NCBI RefSeq assembly: GCF_963678635.1
Contig: NC_087067.1
Span: forward strand, 38,599,682-38,659,681
Length of the DNA stretch: 60,000 nucleotides
From: Symsagittifera roscoffensis
Taxonomy: Eukaryota > Xenacoelomorpha > Acoela > Convolutidae
Direction: 5' to 3'
Shown: piece by piece, positions 30,214-39,803 of the stretch
Layout: the number at the start of each line of letters is the position of its first letter
Position numbering within the stretch: position 1 is the first letter of the stretch
Program-made: the position numbers and the translations under genes
Notes under the pieces: generated by a model
What the model was told of the DNA's origin: nothing
The model's database searches: none
What the model saw: only the letters and a program-made list of their open reading frames with translations

Positions 30214-33200
30214 TCAGCCTATACTTAAATAATATTTCTTATGTAGATATACTTGTATGTTCGTATCAGAGAATATCACGTGTACAAGCGCGTACAATTC
30301 CCGTGGATGCAGTCTTCCTCTATTTGGATCGTACACTGGAAGCGAAAGCTCCTTCACGTCCATTTCCACAAGGAAGTCCCTCAGCCTCGTCAAAGACAAG
30401 ACTAGGTTTTCTGGGTCCACGTGCTGCTTCTCCGTCGCCCTCGTTACCAAGAAGCACAAGTACTTTCCCGGTATCTGCGACACCGCCGGAGGTAAGGCTG
30501 CTACGCCCCCTATCCCTGGTCTTTGCTTCCAAAGGAATTCCACGTTTTTGTATTCCCTCTTAAAATCTGCCACTAGCGCTGTCCTAAAACTCATGTCTGC
30601 GGTGATTGCTATCGCACATGTTCTGTTTGTGAGTATGAAATCACTGTCTGTTAGTATTATGTTACTGGAATATTCATTTGGTAAATTAAAATATGACTCA
30701 ACTACCCTGCCTATGTCAGGTTTCTTAGGTTCTTCGCCTGTTTCTGCTTCTAAGTCTCCTGTTTCTCTCGCTATTCTCAATTTTTTTATTATCAATTTTT
30801 CAGTGTGGGTAAGTCCTACCCCCACTCCCCGGACAAAAATATCCATCGGCGTCCCCGTCGATCGCATACCGGGTATTAAGTCAAGATTAGAAGCTGGAAT
30901 GAGTAGTCGTCCTTCCTGGGCAGCCCAGGAAGGATCATCTCGTTCGGTCTTAATGTATTTCGCGCTTTCACGATCTACGTCTTGAATCGTAACGCTGGTC
31001 TCTTTAGGGTCTGATGTCATTTCGTTCAGCCACTCTAAGACACGCAGGTTCGTCTGGTCTTGTTCATATGACTGCTGTTGCTCATCGTCAAATTCTACCT
31101 CGGGTTTCGACCAGTCGTCAACCCACTCATCGTTATGATCATCGACTATGTCAATGTCTTGTGACATAGTTATTTCTTCTAAACCCACTACTTCTTCCAC
31201 TATTTTCTTTAGATCTATCCCATCCACTACAAAGTCGTCACCGTAAGGATTGTATTTCTTTCTTGGTCTCGTCCCGTCCTTCTGACGAGTCTGCATCGTG
31301 AACGGAAGATCTGGTTCCAAGTTCTTGGGAACCTCTGTCTGTTCGGGATCCTGCCAATCCTCTTCTGCGTAGGGTAAGGTTTCATCGTCCGCTTCGATCT
31401 TTTCGTTTGGATCCAGGTCCAGCGGTGTATCCGTACCTTCCTCTACGATTTCGTTTCCATCGTTCTTCTCCCTGGTGCCTTTTTCATTGACCTCACAAGC
31501 AGGATCCATCATTAGATAATCCCCTTCTTTCATGTCTGCAGGTATACACCAGTCTTCTGTCGATGGATTGTGTGGCTTGATGTTCTCGTAGTGGGCGGCT
31601 CGGCCAGTACTCAGTCTATAAAAGCGTCCCTCCTGGTGTACCTCCGTAATCATGAAGGGTCCCCTCCATTTCTTTAGAAGTTTCTTTGTCCCTTTCGGTG
31701 GTATAACGTTCTGAAATACCCATACATAGTCTCCCACCGAGTAAGCTTTTGCGCCAGCTGCTTTCTTGTCGAATCTTTTCTTTTGCCTTGCCTGTGCTTG
31801 CTGAGTATTTCGTCTACACAAATCGTTCAACTCCTGTTGGCGTTTGATCACATCCCTCACGTAAACCTGTGGGGACGTTTTCTTTCCCTCATATTCTGGG
31901 TAGAAGAAGGTTAAGGGTAAAGACTTCTCGTGTCCCGTCAGCATCATGTGTGGACTGACTCCAGTGGTGGAGTGTTGCGTGCTATTATAAGCTCCCATCA
32001 CCTGTGGAAGGTATCTGTCCCAATCGGTCATGTACCTGGAACAATATACCCTCAGCATCGACACTAACGTCCTATTCTGTCTTTCCACTAGGCCATTCGT
32101 TTGAGGGTGGTATGTCGTGGAGTGAGCCTGAGCGACCTGTGAGCGTCTCATAAGCTCTTTCGTAAGCTCTCCTACGAAAGCTGTTCCATTATCCGATTGA
32201 AACGTCATCGGACAACCATGTCTTGCTATCCACGTGTTGATCAGGTGGTCGCATGTCTCTTCCGCCGAGGCAGTTATGCAGGGCACAGCCTCTGCATACT
32301 TCGTGAAGTGATCTATCATGACCAAGACTTGGTTGTAACCGCTGTCTGTCATGCATATCTTCTGGTGATCTATCTGCACCACCTCGTTGAATTCAGACGA
32401 CTCAATCGATTGTAAAGGAAATCGTAATTTCCTTGGATCCTTGACCTGTTGGCATGACAGGCACGCTGTCACCCATTTCTCGCATGCCTTTTTCATCCCA
32501 GGGCACTCAAAGCGCTTCAGGATCCTCTGATACACTTTGTCGATCCCTTGATGGCCCATCTGATCATGCGACCTGAATAATAGTTCTGTCTGATAGAGTT
32601 GCGGCAACACTATCGCGTTATATTTGTATAAGACTTTGTCTTCTTCTCTTCTCCTGCAAGCCACGATCCCGTCCTTGTTCAGATATAATCTCCCCTCCTT
32701 CTGCATGAAGTATTGTCTCAGGATCCTATAGCTGTCTTCTTCCAGGTCACCTTTGTCAGGTGCACCGTTTTCCATCCACCTTTTTAGGTTGCTTGTCATG
32801 CGATCATTTCTCTGCGCCCTTAGAAGGTCCGAGAGTCTGTATCTCGCCTTCAAGTACGTCTTCATGACCCTCATCTGACTATTCAGCTCGTTGGGCTGAT
32901 GTGTGTCTTCTTCCATCTTAACGCACCAAATCTTCGCCAACGGTTGTGTTTCTTGCTGAAACGGTTGAAGATCAGTCCTGACTGCCTCTTTCTGTGGCAA
33001 TAAGCTCATCGATCGCTTTGATACTGCTATTGTTTCTAAGTCATCCGCTGCGTTGTCAAAGACTCTTTCGCTTGGTATTAGGTAGCGATCACTGTCAGGA
33101 TCCTGGTACACTTCTCTGTCCAGGTCCCTTGCCCGAGTTTCCACTAGTAGCGTGTGTATCGCTAGTTCTGACAGTTCTGATCCCGAGGTCGAATTCCTGT

Positions 33201-34254
33201 CGGAATAGGTATCCATTCCTGAGTTTCGGGAATCATCACCCGTCAAAGGTGTTGTGCTGGAGACTGCACGCTCCTCCAGATCATGTCTGTATTTCCTTCG
33301 CATCCATCTGAACTCCCCGGACAAAACCTTGTTCTCTAGGTCCTGTTTCTCATCAGGAACTTTCTCGTCTATCTCGGACTCCCCGGACAAATTCACTTGT
33401 CCCGGGTGTTGATCTTGTGATCGCTGGTTTTTCTCCTTATCCTTCTCCCCGGACAAATAGTCTTGCAGCCGATTTTGTTCTACAACTTCACCCTCTTTAT
33501 CCCGGTCTACAAAGGTGACAGTTTTCTTTTGCTTGCCGCTCTCCTGTCCTTTCTGTCCGTAAGAAGTACTGGTTAAAATCTCCTGGGGTATTGAGGATAC
33601 TAGTTGCTGAACTATTGTCCTACAATCCCTTTCGTTCTCTTCGTGCTGTCGTCTGGACGGCATGATCTTCACCTTCTCACTGACTGTTAGCGATGCCACT
33701 GCTACTGTCCACTCGGGGTCATCTCTGGTCACTTCTCTTTCTAACAATCCACCCAGCATCCGCATTACTTGTGGTGTGACTTGCACCGTTTTATCCAATA
33801 ATGAGAGGCTGTTTATTTTCATGCGAGAGAGTTCTTGCTGGACCAGGTTCGAGCGCAGCAACAAATCCAAGGGGACCGGATCCTCCTTGGACAGGATCTT
33901 TATCTCGGCTGCTTTCTCTACAGGTAACTCAGGGTGCCCTGGAATTGGATGTCCTGATTTATCCAACCATCTCGTTAAGGGAAGCGCTTCATAAGTTTCT
34001 TTGTCCAGAAACGAGAATCCCTCCTTTACTTCCGCCTGATTGGCCTGCTTCTGCTCCAATCTTTCATAGAACTCAGTTTTCTTACTGAGGCTGTCAGCAT
34101 TCTGGTGTTTATCACGCATCCTATGTTCGATTATCATATGGTAGCCATCCAGTCTTACTATCCATCTACCAATATAACTCTGATCCATCGAGTAGGTCTT
34201 CAACCAGGATAACGCTCTGTTGTCCACGCGTAACTTGAAGGGAGCGCTCCCCAA
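30214..34254 (-). CDS. pol: Pol of the giant element, part 2: end of RNase H, long linker, integrase, macro domain
   Basis: Minus strand, 1346 codons, no natural start; it continues part 1 after a frameshift near 34250. Residues 1-60 are the end of RNase H (KLRVDNRALSWL, DKHQNADSLSK). Residues 65-510 are a long hydrophilic linker with three LSGE repeats (267, 289, 311). Integrase: zinc-binding H563, H568, C598, C601; catalytic D629, D688, E724 (D-x35-E); GPF-type motif KKWRGPFMITEV near 863. After an acidic stretch (900-1150) comes a macro domain at 1182-1346: AIAITADMSFRTALVADF, PGIGGVA, YLCFLVTRATEK, LRDFLVEMDVKELSLPVY and VIFSDTNIQVYL. Macro domains bind or remove ADP-ribose; the layout is nearest to the TARG1/OARD1 type. 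The integrase assignment is certain. The macro call is by pattern but covers the whole fold. Confidence 0.9.
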   Translation of the reverse strand: MGSAPFKLRVDNRALSWLKTYSMDQSYIGRWIVRLDGYHMIIEHRMRDKHQNADSLSKKTEFYERLEQKQANQAEVKEGFSFLDKETYEALPLTRWLDKSGHPIPGHPELPVEKAAEIKILSKEDPVPLDLLLRSNLVQQELSRMKINSLSLLDKTVQVTPQVMRMLGGLLEREVTRDDPEWTVAVASLTVSEKVKIMPSRRQHEENERDCRTIVQQLVSSIPQEILTSTSYGQKGQESGKQKKTVTFVDRDKEGEVVEQNRLQDYLSGEKDKEKNQRSQDQHPGQVNLSGESEIDEKVPDEKQDLENKVLSGEFRWMRRKYRHDLEERAVSSTTPLTGDDSRNSGMDTYSDRNSTSGSELSELAIHTLLVETRARDLDREVYQDPDSDRYLIPSERVFDNAADDLETIAVSKRSMSLLPQKEAVRTDLQPFQQETQPLAKIWCVKMEEDTHQPNELNSQMRVMKTYLKARYRLSDLLRAQRNDRMTSNLKRWMENGAPDKGDLEEDSYRILRQYFMQKEGRLYLNKDGIVACRRREEDKVLYKYNAIVLPQLYQTELLFRSHDQMGHQGIDKVYQRILKRFECPGMKKACEKWVTACLSCQQVKDPRKLRFPLQSIESSEFNEVVQIDHQKICMTDSGYNQVLVMIDHFTKYAEAVPCITASAEETCDHLINTWIARHGCPMTFQSDNGTAFVGELTKELMRRSQVAQAHSTTYHPQTNGLVERQNRTLVSMLRVYCSRYMTDWDRYLPQVMGAYNSTQHSTTGVSPHMMLTGHEKSLPLTFFYPEYEGKKTSPQVYVRDVIKRQQELNDLCRRNTQQAQARQKKRFDKKAAGAKAYSVGDYVWVFQNVIPPKGTKKLLKKWRGPFMITEVHQEGRFYRLSTGRAAHYENIKPHNPSTEDWCIPADMKEGDYLMMDPACEVNEKGTREKNDGNEIVEEGTDTPLDLDPNEKIEADDETLPYAEEDWQDPEQTEVPKNLEPDLPFTMQTRQKDGTRPRKKYNPYGDDFVVDGIDLKKIVEEVVGLEEITMSQDIDIVDDHNDEWVDDWSKPEVEFDDEQQQSYEQDQTNLRVLEWLNEMTSDPKETSVTIQDVDRESAKYIKTERDDPSWAAQEGRLLIPASNLDLIPGMRSTGTPMDIFVRGVGVGLTHTEKLIIKKLRIARETGDLEAETGEEPKKPDIGRVVESYFNLPNEYSSNIILTDSDFILTNRTCAIAITADMSFRTALVADFKREYKNVEFLWKQRPGIGGVAALPPAVSQIPGKYLCFLVTRATEKQHVDPENLVLSLTRLRDFLVEMDVKELSLPVYDPNRGRLHPRELYALVHVIFSDTNIQVYLHKKYYLSIG

Positions 34255-36908
34255 GTATGCACGAAGGTGACTACTGCAAACATTTCTGCTTTTGGTGCGC
34301 CATATTTCATCTCTGTGTCACTCAAGACCTTGCTGCCGTATGCAATGGGACGGAGAACTGTTCTTCCGTTCCATTCTTGCTCTTGATGCAAGATTCCTGA
34401 GATGGCCACCACCGATGCGTCTGTGTCGAGAACATACATGCCCTTTTCTGTAGGCATGCCCAGCACTGGCGCTTCGCACAGTTCCCGCTTTATGTTCTCG
34501 AAAGCAACCTGTGCCTCATCGTTCCATTCGAACTTTTTCCCTTTGTTGCGCATCAGCTTCTGTATCGGGTACACCTTGTCCGCATATCCTTTAATGAATT
34601 CACGGTAATAATTGGCAAACCCCAGGAAGCTCATTAGCTGTGTGTCCGTCCTCGGAGCCTTCCATGTCAGCACAGCCTCTACTGCTTCTGGATCTGGCCT
34701 CACACCATGCCTGTCCACCATTCTTCCCAGGTACTTGATCGAATCCCTAAGGATTTCACATTTCGATGGTTTGCATTTCAAGCCTGCTCTTTTCATACAT
34801 CCGAAGACCTCATCGAGCCGATCAATGTGATCCTCCAGGGTCGGTGTCGCTATGACTACATCATCCACGTAGCACATCAAGAGATTCCCGTACTTTTTGG
34901 TCACTCCTGTCAAAGCCTGAGCCATCAGCCTTTGAAAAGTTGCTGTTGCATTGCACAAGCCAAAGGGCATCCTCTTCCACTGGTACAACCCCAATTCGCA
35001 CGCGAAACCGGTTTTCTCTCTGTCCTTCTTTCGCAGAGGAACCTGCCAGAAGGCAGAACCCAAGTCCAATGTGGTGAAGAACTTTGCATCACCAAGTTTG
35101 GATAGGCTCTCGTCTATTCGCGGTATCGGGTACGCATCTTTAATCGTTACCGCGTTCAAGTAACGAAAGTCGCAACAAAATCTAAGCTGCCCCCCTTTCT
35201 TTTTCGCCATGACTACCCCGCAAGCCCACGGTGATTTCGAGGGTTCTATCATGTCGTATTCAAGCAACATTTCTATTTCCGCTCGGCACGCTTCCGATTT
35301 ATGTGGCGTCATTCGCCTTGCGCCTTCCCTATGGGGAACGGCGCCCTCTTCTAGTTCGATTTCGTGTTCTACGAAATTACAGCAACCGATGTCCGCCTTA
35401 TGTTTTGAAAATACTTCGGCGTTCCGATCTAGGAGGTCCCGCAATTTTTCGAAATCTCCCTCACCTATTTTTCCTTTCAAATGTTCTATCTCTGGCAAAA
35501 CCGGTTTGTCAGATTCTAGTTCATATGACGAGGGGCGTTCCGGAAAATTCGAGCAGCTCGATAAGCCGTTGTCCGTTTCGGATTTCATTGAAAACAATTT
35601 ATGAATAGATTTTAATTCATTAATCCTCTTTAAAATTTTATCTTTATTGGCATGATAAGAACAGCCTTTCACACTAAGTTTCTTCAAGTTTTGTGTCTCC
35701 TCATAGTCGGTCCTCATCAGCAAAGCGTAACCAAGCTTCTTTCCACGCTGGATTGAAACCGTGGTGTCCAGTGTGTTCAATAACACACTGACACACAGTC
35801 CGTTTCGCGTTACCGAGAAACTCCGGCCTAAAATCACCGAAATCTGACTATTTGGATTCGGTACTAAGCAAACCTGTTTGCTATCACTTAACGAATTTAA
35901 ATTTCTCATTCTAAAAATTGCTACTACAGCTTGTCTTGGTTGTAACTTTCCTTTTCTATCCAAAAAAACTGGTACCTTATTTTCATCTGTTATTATCCTA
36001 TTAATTGGTCTCTTAACATACTTTCGGTCCGGGTTTCTAATCCGTATTAGACCGTTGTTCAAGTCAATCATCACGTCAAAATTCCTGACAAAATCTCTGC
36101 CCAAGATGAATTGGTCGGCGTCGTCCAGATTCTCTACCACCAGGAAGCTCATCCAAAGGTCTCGTCCTCCCATGTGAAGGACCGTTATCGGTGTTCTTCC
36201 GGCTACGTAGATGGCTCCTCTATTTGCGGCGGCCAGTCGGAGGTTCGTAGGAATCAGATCTTCCCGTGTGAAGCCCATTCTTTCCCAAGTTTTTATCGGC
36301 ATCACACTCACCACCGCTCCTGTGTCCAGAAGCCCTGTGACTCCGATTTTTGTTCCGTTGGTATCGAGCAGGTGTGCTGTCACATCTGCTTCATATCCAA
36401 TGTGTACCGCGTCTTGTTCCATCATGGCGTCATGGCCTATCCTGCGGACTTTGAGTTCCTCTTCACCCAAATAGATCTGCCCTATTTGGTCATCATCTGT
36501 TGTTACATAAGTCCTGGTGTAGATACTGATCCCATCCACGTTCAGCATCACTTGATACGGCCCGTAGACTTCTAGGTAGCGTCCATGAAGTTTCTTCATG
36601 CGAGGGCCACCCGTCGTTAGTAGTGCCCTCACAGCCCTTGACTCGGTGCGTGGCTCCATCTGCCTCAGATAGTCTGCATATGTGTCCAAATGCATCAAAG
36701 TGAACTCAGACGGTTCACTCAGATTTCTGATTACCTGATGCCCTGCCACCGAGATTATCGACTGTATTTTACTTCCTTGCGGTGCCATACCGAACCTCTG
36801 ACCAGAGATAACATTAAGTTTCACGCTCAAGCTGCTTGGTGCTTTTGCCTCTTCAACTTCCGTTGCTTCAAAGGCGTTCAGTTGTTCCTGTAATTTTTCA
36901 TTCTCCAG
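34200..36908 (-). CDS. pol: Pol of the giant element, part 1: protease, reverse transcriptase, start of RNase H
   Basis: In the same frame as gag, beginning with CTG directly after the gag UAG; no Met is needed. The first 26 codons encode a charged helix (LENEKLQEQL). Counting from TTG 36830, retropepsin has GLLDTGAVVSVMP (catalytic Asp near residue 169) and FILGRDF. Reverse transcriptase has AYPIPRIDESL, FTTLDLGSAFWQVPL, RMPFGLCNATATFQRLM and the catalytic CYVDDVVIA, followed by FLGFANYYREFI of the connection. RNase H begins with YVLDTDASVVAISGIL. Conserved order and motifs are typical of Ty3/Gypsy. The frame is lost near 34250: FAVVTFVHTWGALPSS departs from the usual sequence, while the next frame gives YLGSAPFKLRVDN. 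A small deletion removed part of the RNase H helix and shifted the frame, so this copy cannot make active integrase normally. Confidence 0.93.
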   Translation of the reverse strand: MENEKLQEQLNAFEATEVEEAKAPSSLSVKLNVISGQRFGMAPQGSKIQSIISVAGHQVIRNLSEPSEFTLMHLDTYADYLRQMEPRTESRAVRALLTTGGPRMKKLHGRYLEVYGPYQVMLNVDGISIYTRTYVTTDDDQIGQIYLGEEELKVRRIGHDAMMEQDAVHIGYEADVTAHLLDTNGTKIGVTGLLDTGAVVSVMPIKTWERMGFTREDLIPTNLRLAAANRGAIYVAGRTPITVLHMGGRDLWMSFLVVENLDDADQFILGRDFVRNFDVMIDLNNGLIRIRNPDRKYVKRPINRIITDENKVPVFLDRKGKLQPRQAVVAIFRMRNLNSLSDSKQVCLVPNPNSQISVILGRSFSVTRNGLCVSVLLNTLDTTVSIQRGKKLGYALLMRTDYEETQNLKKLSVKGCSYHANKDKILKRINELKSIHKLFSMKSETDNGLSSCSNFPERPSSYELESDKPVLPEIEHLKGKIGEGDFEKLRDLLDRNAEVFSKHKADIGCCNFVEHEIELEEGAVPHREGARRMTPHKSEACRAEIEMLLEYDMIEPSKSPWACGVVMAKKKGGQLRFCCDFRYLNAVTIKDAYPIPRIDESLSKLGDAKFFTTLDLGSAFWQVPLRKKDREKTGFACELGLYQWKRMPFGLCNATATFQRLMAQALTGVTKKYGNLLMCYVDDVVIATPTLEDHIDRLDEVFGCMKRAGLKCKPSKCEILRDSIKYLGRMVDRHGVRPDPEAVEAVLTWKAPRTDTQLMSFLGFANYYREFIKGYADKVYPIQKLMRNKGKKFEWNDEAQVAFENIKRELCEAPVLGMPTEKGMYVLDTDASVVAISGILHQEQEWNGRTVLRPIAYGSKVLSDTEMKYGAPKAEMFAVVTFVHTWGALPSSYAWTTERYPG

Positions 36909-36911
36909 CTA
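36909..36911 (-). promoter_or_regulatory. In-frame UAG between gag and pol, likely readthrough site
   Basis: The minus strand reads AAA CTC TAG CTG GAG AAT. Gag and pol are in the same frame and separated by this single codon; the frame is open for 964 codons before it and over 900 after it. A UAG followed by C is a context known to favour readthrough, and gammaretroviruses use UAG in this place. A mutant CAG is the alternative. Confidence 0.72.
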
Positions 36912-39803
36912 GAGTTTCACCTTTTGTTCAATCTCTTTCGTCACTAGTTCCTGCTGTATTCTATTTATAGCATCCCTCGCAGCTGCCCTATAATCGATTT
37001 TGAAGTCATCGGCCGCAGTTGCTGGTTCCGGTTCACGTGCTTCCTCTGTTACCGCTTGCATCTTCTTTGCCACCAGCTCTTGAGGTTTATCCTTTCTGCG
37101 TGCCTCCGCTTCACTCAAAAGTCGAGCTTTGCTGGCCTTCACTCCTGACAAAGCTTCTTCATGTCTTGGATGCTTGATGTTTGCCACTGCATCCCAGAAT
37201 TGCGGACAATCTGATTTAAAATGACCTTCCAAGTTACAAAAGAAACACCTCGGGCCAAATTTCGCAATTACTCCTCTCATGAAATCCTCATGATCCAACT
37301 CTGACGCATCTTCGTCCTCGAGGCTAAAGCCTATTGCTTTCATGCCTTGTTTGTAAGCTGGGCATGCTGACACATGATGGTCTGTTGAACTGCAATTAGC
37401 ACAAGAACGTCTCTTGTCCATATCATCCCTCGGTTTATACCAATTGTTCCCTTGGTTTGCTGGTCCGTTGTTAAAATTGCCATAATTGTTCTTGTAATAT
37501 CCAGATCTCGAAGGAGGTTTCAACAAAAGATACTCTTTTGATTTGAGCCTCAACTCCTCCGGTGTTGGCGCATTAGTTGATAGTGGTGTGTAATGCGTTG
37601 CTAGCATCGTACGAAGTTCATCATTTTTCACACCATCGATGAATTTTGAGGCTACGGCCAGGTTCATCCTTCGGTTTGACTCCTCCGGTTGGCTGCGTCT
37701 TCTCAGCATTTCCAAATCATCGAGAAACTTGTCTATTGTTTCATCTTCTCGTTGCCTCCGTTTCTCGAAGCGCATCATCGCCTGGTGCCCCTGCACCCCT
37801 GATCCGAAACGGTTTAACAAGATTTCGAAGATTTTCTCAGCAGTGTCACGTTGATACTGTTTCTTGGCCATGACACAGTTCAGGGCTGTCCCTTCTAAGT
37901 TGCTGGTGAGCGCGCTGCATTCCTGTCTCTCCGACAAGTCCTCTTCCTCGAAATGCAGCTTCATTACCTCTATCCAGGTATCAATACAGCCATCAGATTC
38001 GTCTTTGTAGCATCTTGGTTTCTTAAAGACTCTTCTGGACTTCTCACTGCGTTCATTGGTTCTTGATAACCTCGTCAGGAATGTCTCTAAAGACCTGTTC
38101 AGGGGTTCAAATGCTGTGGCCATTGCCGTAGCATCCCTTGAGTGTCCCGCTTGAGTGTCCTCACACCTTGTCGAAGGCTCTGTGTGCGGTGCATCCCTGC
38201 AATCCGAATCACCATGAGCGTTTCCCGCTTGGCCCATGTGACTCCTCCTCGGGCTTGTATGCCCCATGTTGCCAGAATCGCTTCTCCCAGTCGCATGTGT
38301 GCTTTGCGTTGGTCGTTCGTTCGAGGTTTGTCTGTTCCCCGTTGAACTTGCTCTACTGTTCGGGCCCCATGCTGTATTACCCCTTGTGGCATAGCCTGAT
38401 GAACTGCCCCTGCCTCTAGTGGATCCATACGTCTTCCTCCTTTGATGTTCATTGAAGTTCACCCTCGGTTCCCTGCTGGGACCTCCCGAGTTCGGCTCTC
38501 CTTCTTTTGATCCACTCTTGCTGCTTAGTAGCCCGTCCAACCTATCCATGATAGCCTGAGTTCGCCTCTCCATCATCGCATCTATCTTTGTGTCAAGAGT
38601 CCCAAGAGACTGCTCTTGCTGAATTCTTAACTTCTCCATGTCGGCTCTTAAGCGTAACTCCCTCTGTTCCGCCTCTCTTGTCATTCGCGACAAGTTCCTC
38701 GTCATATGTTCGTCCGTTCTTTCTTTCAAGCGTTTTTCGCTTCTGTCAATTTCTTGTCTGTTGCGGTTTATTTCTTCCCGCAGACTTTCTCTTTCAATGT
38801 GAACTGCTCTTTCTAGTTCACTCATCCTTATCGACATCTGTTCATTTTGTTCTCCTAAACTGCCCACTATGTTGTTTAAGGCTTCCTCTAGTGCTGCCCC
38901 GTTATCCATGAGTGGCGTCACTAGTGGTGGTGTAACCCTGTCGGTCCCAGGTAACTTCGTGCTTGTCGAGGTCCGGGCCTTGACTCTCTGCTTCAACGTC
39001 TTTTCATTATTTAATTCAGGATCCATTAACGCGTTACCAAGCCCTCTGGTTCTACTCTCTCCAGGTTGTGGCTCCGAACTTGTCCTAATCGCGAAGTCCT
39101 TTGACTGGCCCGGTGTGTTTGCCTCTTTGCTTATCGTTGTCACTACACCAAATTTGTCCATGGTTCCAGTCTCTCTTCCGACGTGTGCCTCACTCTCCTG
39201 GATCGAACTATTGAGGCTGACTTGAGATCCAAAGTCCCCTTGCTCCTCTTCATCTTCTTCCTCCTGGGACTCACCATCGTTTCCTGCTCCTCCTCCCATG
39301 CTAAATGGAAAGATGTTTCCGAAGGTGTTCTTCATTCTTTCTGAGAACGATGATGAGGTTGTTTGTTTCCCAGTTCCGCTTGCCATCATAGTGTTGTCTG
39401 TCGGAGATCTTCTAGTTGCCGTTACTTCAGTTGAGATGTCGGACAGTTTCGACATCTCCTCTCGATCCAATGTCCCGGTGGAAGTGGCAAAATCATGGCC
39501 TTGTTCTACCGGAGTAGATTCACTCGCCAGCCTTCTGCCTCTCCCTTCCAGTCCATTTACTCCCTGGTTGTCGTTCATGGTATGGTCCGTATTGACCTCC
39601 ACTTCTAACAGTTCTCTTCGCTCTTCTGAGGTCTTCTGACTTCTCGTTTCAACCATTCTGCCTGAAACCGTCTCCTCTTTATCGGACCGGGATCGCTTGA
39701 TCCAATCCACAAAAGGATCGGTCATCGTTTTTCTTTGCTTTTCAGGTATGAATTTCCTAGAGCAATTACCTCGTTTTGGTATCCTTGACTTGTCTAAACT
39801 CAT
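36909..39803 (-). CDS. gag: Gag of the giant element (964 residues, two CCHC knuckles)
   Basis: ATG at 39803, TAG at 36909-36911. It is much longer than a usual Gypsy gag (300-500 residues). Residues 1-270 are low-complexity, rich in Ser, Glu and Thr. A coiled coil follows (SIRMSELERAVHIERESLRE). A Gly/Ser/Arg-rich segment (STRGRGSSSGYATRGN) could bind RNA. The capsid-type gag domain is at about 600-760 (WIEVMKLHFEEEDLSERQ, AEKIFEILLNRFG, DETIDKFLDDLEMLRR). Two zinc knuckles of C-x2-C-x4-H-x4-C form are at 801-814 (CANCSSTDHHVSAC) and 853-866 (CFFCNLEGHFKSDC). It forms the particle and packages RNA. Its stop codon is suited to readthrough into pol. The frame is intact. Confidence 0.93.
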   Translation of the reverse strand: MSLDKSRIPKRGNCSRKFIPEKQRKTMTDPFVDWIKRSRSDKEETVSGRMVETRSQKTSEERRELLEVEVNTDHTMNDNQGVNGLEGRGRRLASESTPVEQGHDFATSTGTLDREEMSKLSDISTEVTATRRSPTDNTMMASGTGKQTTSSSFSERMKNTFGNIFPFSMGGGAGNDGESQEEEDEEEQGDFGSQVSLNSSIQESEAHVGRETGTMDKFGVVTTISKEANTPGQSKDFAIRTSSEPQPGESRTRGLGNALMDPELNNEKTLKQRVKARTSTSTKLPGTDRVTPPLVTPLMDNGAALEEALNNIVGSLGEQNEQMSIRMSELERAVHIERESLREEINRNRQEIDRSEKRLKERTDEHMTRNLSRMTREAEQRELRLRADMEKLRIQQEQSLGTLDTKIDAMMERRTQAIMDRLDGLLSSKSGSKEGEPNSGGPSREPRVNFNEHQRRKTYGSTRGRGSSSGYATRGNTAWGPNSRASSTGNRQTSNERPTQSTHATGRSDSGNMGHTSPRRSHMGQAGNAHGDSDCRDAPHTEPSTRCEDTQAGHSRDATAMATAFEPLNRSLETFLTRLSRTNERSEKSRRVFKKPRCYKDESDGCIDTWIEVMKLHFEEEDLSERQECSALTSNLEGTALNCVMAKKQYQRDTAEKIFEILLNRFGSGVQGHQAMMRFEKRRQREDETIDKFLDDLEMLRRRSQPEESNRRMNLAVASKFIDGVKNDELRTMLATHYTPLSTNAPTPEELRLKSKEYLLLKPPSRSGYYKNNYGNFNNGPANQGNNWYKPRDDMDKRRSCANCSSTDHHVSACPAYKQGMKAIGFSLEDEDASELDHEDFMRGVIAKFGPRCFFCNLEGHFKSDCPQFWDAVANIKHPRHEEALSGVKASKARLLSEAEARRKDKPQELVAKKMQAVTEEAREPEPATAADDFKIDYRAAARDAINRIQQELVTKEIEQKVKL

